Below are positions 61,537 to 64,000 of a DNA stretch of 64,000 nt, one piece after another. The translations under genes were made by a program, and so were the position numbers. Below the pieces are notes generated by a model. It saw nothing but the letters and a program-made list of their open reading frames with translations. It did no database searches and had not been told where the DNA came from. Origin of the DNA: JAVVTR01 sp036653535 (GTDB taxonomy: Bacteria; Bacteroidota; Bacteroidia; Bacteroidales; P3); contig JAVVTR010000006.1 in NCBI GenBank assembly GCA_036653535.1, positions 21,018-85,017 on the forward strand. The letters run 5' to 3'. The stretch's first letter is position 1. Each line of letters begins with the position of its first letter.

Positions 61537-61953
61537 TTATTTCCAAATAAGAATCATAGAACCACAAAATATAAGTAAGCCACCAATAATCACTTTAAGC
61601 GTTATGGGTTCCTTTAAAAACAACCAAGAAAATACAATGACTAAAACTACGCTTAGCTTATCTACTGGTGCTACCTTGGAGGCATCCCCTACTTGCAAGG
61701 CTTTGAAATAAAACAACCAAGAAAGACCGGTTGCGGCTCCGGAGAGTATAAGAAAAACCCAATTTCGCAGACTTAGGTCTTTTATGGTAGAGGCTTGGTT
61801 GCCTATTAGTACTATTGACCAAGTAATAAACAAAATAACCACGGTACGAATAGCAGTAGCCAAGTTGGAGTTCATGGCCGATACCCCTATTTTGGCAAAG
61901 ATAGCCGTTAAAGCAGCAAAAAACGCAGATAAAAGAGCATAGTACTTCCACAT
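61537..61953 (-). CDS. Small EamA/DMT family transporter (half-size)
   Basis: The 138-residue protein has five hydrophobic segments (the family half-unit has four to five): AFFAALTAIFAKIGV, VVILFITWSIVLIG, WVFLILSGAATGLSWLFYFKAL, VLVIVFSWLFLKEP and VIIGGLLIFCGSMIL. The FKALQVGDASKVAPVDKLS motif is the EamA signature. Proteins of this size work as homodimers or pairs. It has no partner next to it. It marks the last intact core gene before the decayed segment. Confidence 0.88.
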   Translation of the reverse strand: MWKYYALLSAFFAALTAIFAKIGVSAMNSNLATAIRTVVILFITWSIVLIGNQASTIKDLSLRNWVFLILSGAATGLSWLFYFKALQVGDASKVAPVDKLSVVLVIVFSWLFLKEPITLKVIIGGLLIFCGSMILIWK

Positions 61954-62122
61954 GATGGATAAATATTTTGAGGTCTATTTTATTGGAGAACCCTCTTTCT
62001 AAACCATAGGTAGAAGCAAGAAAACCATTTTAAAAGTGCTGCATATGGCCTTGGTGTATAACGTATGGGCATATGGGGAAATAAATAGGGTTTAACTCTG
62101 TTAAGAGCAAAGATACATACAA

Positions 62123-62148
62123 TTGTAAAAAAAACGTCTTTTTTACAA
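62123..62148. repeat. 10-bp perfect inverted repeat at the core/accessory border
   Basis: TTGTAAAAAA (62123-62132) and TTTTTTACAA (62139-62148) flank a six-base loop. It could be a terminator or an end mark of the inserted segment. Confidence 0.6.
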
Positions 62149-62169
62149 AAATCTTCTTACAATATTTAA

Positions 62170-62722
<553 letters not shown>

Positions 62723-62725
62723 GCC

Positions 62726-63388
62726 ATGCAAATCAATTATCTCAACCTAATACGGCAGTTATTTCCACCACACAAACGGCAGCCCCCACCGAATTCGATA
62801 GATTTGCCATTCTATCCATTAATCTATTGTCAGCACCCGACAAAAAAACTAATGGAGACCTCTCCGCCCATTTAAATAGATAGTTTAGGATACAAACGCT
62901 TTGCCATTTCCTATGGAATCGAATTTAGACCTTGGATACCGAAAGGTTGCGATCATGTACTAGATAGTATCTCTGTTACTTACTTTTTTGGCACTGACTA
63001 TGACCCAGGATTTTTGTGCTGCAGAGACACTCTAAAACAAATATTTCAGATAAATGGCATCAGCGTAATTAATACATGGCGTGACCCCATTACATTAGGA
63101 GGTTTTATTTGGTGGTATGATGTTATTTTACGCATCGCCATAGACCGCACTGGAAATCCAATGCATTTTCTCTATGATTTTCCGCATGCTTACCGAGACG
63201 GAATAGGTCATTACGATACGATTGGCTACATCTCCAACCAAAAAAGACAAGAGAGTTCTTTAAAGATAAGAATGGCCTTTGATGCGAAAGATTATAACCA
63301 ATGCTACCGCCTACTCGAAAACGCCTTCGTATTGAAACAAACCAGTGGACCTGAATACATGGAACTGGTTCGACAAGGCAGAAACTAA
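62726..63388 (+). pseudogene. Prophage-like ORF with an in-frame stop
   Basis: The frame opens at ATG 62726 (MQINYLNLIRQLFPPHKRQP) and stops at TAA 62873-62875. The same frame continues open for 171 more codons: IDSLGYKRFAISYGIEFRPW, then ITLGGFIWWYDVILRIAIDR to EYMELVRQGRN. The opening resembles the tail gene that follows baseplate J in some Bacteroidota Mu-like phages. A second frame in 62780-62880 is also open, so a small deletion is possible. The C-terminal half is unlike anything I recognise. Confidence 0.5.
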
Positions 63389-63572
63389 AAACACTAAAAA
63401 AAACACTGTTTAAAGAATATTTAAACTATATTTTAAAGAGGGGGGAAAACCCTTTAACCAAACACCCCTGCTACATATGTCTGTGGCAGAGGTGGTTTTT
63501 ATATTTTGGGTATTTTGACACACCCTCTTTCTTTTGTTTGGACATTTCGTTTTTCATTTTGGGATATTTTGT
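63389..63572. other. Spacer between two decayed elements
   Basis: AT- and T-rich sequence with no supportable gene. It may be the junction of two different insertions, because base composition rises clearly on the right side. Confidence 0.4.
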
Positions 63573-64000
63573 TTTGTGGATTATACCTCCACCTCATGGG
63601 CACAGACCGACGAGGATGCTTACTACCGTAATCCTGTGCGACTAGACGGCTTAACGGCTACCAATGCCAAAAGTGTCGGAACAAGATTGCAGGAGATAGC
63701 AAACAATGCCACTACCACAGGTAAATACACGCCAATTGGCGAACTCTATGGGTTCCCGATTGTGGTTAAGACCGAAAGTGCTATCCGTGATGGCGTGGAG
63801 GTGAAGCAAAACTGCTTTTTTATCGAAGGAGCGTATAAGTACACCGACAACAACGTCCCAGTTGGCGATGTCAGACCACAAGGCGGTAGCGACTAATTTT
63901 CCGGGTGCGCTGGATCGGGTTCCAAAACTCATTGAGCAGTACTAGACCGAGAACACCAAGTTAGAGAGGGATTTACCAAGCCTACGGGAAATTGTTGGCG
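63573..64000 (+). pseudogene. Fragment of a conjugative-element DNA methylase/helicase (N12-class type)
   Basis: The frame reads NPVRLDGLTATNAKSVGTRL, then ATTTGKYTPIGELYGFPIVV and FFIEGAYKYTDNN, and ends in a TAA at 63894-63896. From about 63855 the homologous reading shifts frame to AMSDHKAVATNFPGALDRVP, hits TAG at 63943-63945 and then continues TENTKLERDLPSLREIVG to the window edge. This order matches the C-terminal part of the very large DNA methylase-helicase proteins of Bacteroidota integrative conjugative elements. A frameshift, a stop codon and the missing front show a remnant. It is visibly more GC-rich than the chromosome. Confidence 0.6.

Overview
The window reads as a piece of a low-GC anaerobic Bacteroidota chromosome, most likely order Bacteroidales. 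The support is direct. Promoters have the Bacteroidetes form TTTG-N19/20-TAnnTTTG. Type IX secretion is represented by a C-terminal sorting domain protein and a T9SS plug protein. Gene order bamD-rpoZ-coaBC-DUF4835-recN is conserved in this phylum, and several phylum-typical families occur (DUF3822, a kinase-RapZ fusion, FloA, a GlmU-like protein, a SpmA/SpmB fusion). No homology search was run; names rest on motifs and family knowledge. Two N-gaps (3851-3949 and 46936-47035) show a draft scaffold.

Layout. 1-9.6 kb: a partial membrane gene, methylmalonyl-CoA mutase large subunit (mutB), peptidase E, an Smr/DUF2027 protein interrupted by an assembly gap, an MbnP-like/MbnH-like lipoprotein pair, an ABC-F ATPase and mtgA. 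9.8-18.1 kb: bamD, rpoZ, coaBC, a DUF4835 protein, recN, a TPR protein, a ComA-family phosphosulfolactate synthase and an aroE with a Ser-rich repeat insert. 18.1-30.2 kb: an EEP-family protein and an orphan rhomboid tail domain, a LuxC-like acyl-CoA reductase, rpmE2, a GlmU-like protein, lon, a T9SS cargo protein, nfeD-floA-truA and a 10-TM exporter. 30.3-36.5 kb (minus strand): rsmD, DUF3822, a small anchored protein, kinase-RapZ, T9SS plug protein and a SpmA/SpmB-like protein. 37-43 kb: a complete Na+-translocating NADH:quinone reductase operon nqrABCDEF followed by a GT2 polyprenyl-phosphate mannosyltransferase. 43.9-50.5 kb: an AsmA-like protein, an rRNA pseudouridine synthase with huge Ser/Arg/Gly/Asp repeats, and a MATE transporter. 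50.8-56.4 kb: phosphate butyryltransferase and a trimeric [FeFe] hydrogenase operon. 56.6-62 kb: two MarC proteins, an O-antigen ligase, lpxD, efp and a small EamA protein. 62.1-64 kb: a decayed accessory segment with phage-baseplate-like and conjugative-element methylase remnants.

Together the core genes suggest a fermentative anaerobe. Reduced ferredoxin and NADH can be discharged as H2 by the HydABC-type enzyme, NADH oxidation can build a sodium gradient through Nqr, and acyl-CoA products pass through phosphate butyryltransferase and, if mutA exists elsewhere, methylmalonyl-CoA mutase. The unusual material is mostly repeat-driven: an in-frame expansion in aroE, 90-bp tandem repeats in the pseudouridine synthase, short tandem repeats at the 3' ends of mtgA and rsmD, and a tetranucleotide tract that splits a phage-like gene. 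I found no CRISPR array, tRNA, rRNA or recognisable defence system.
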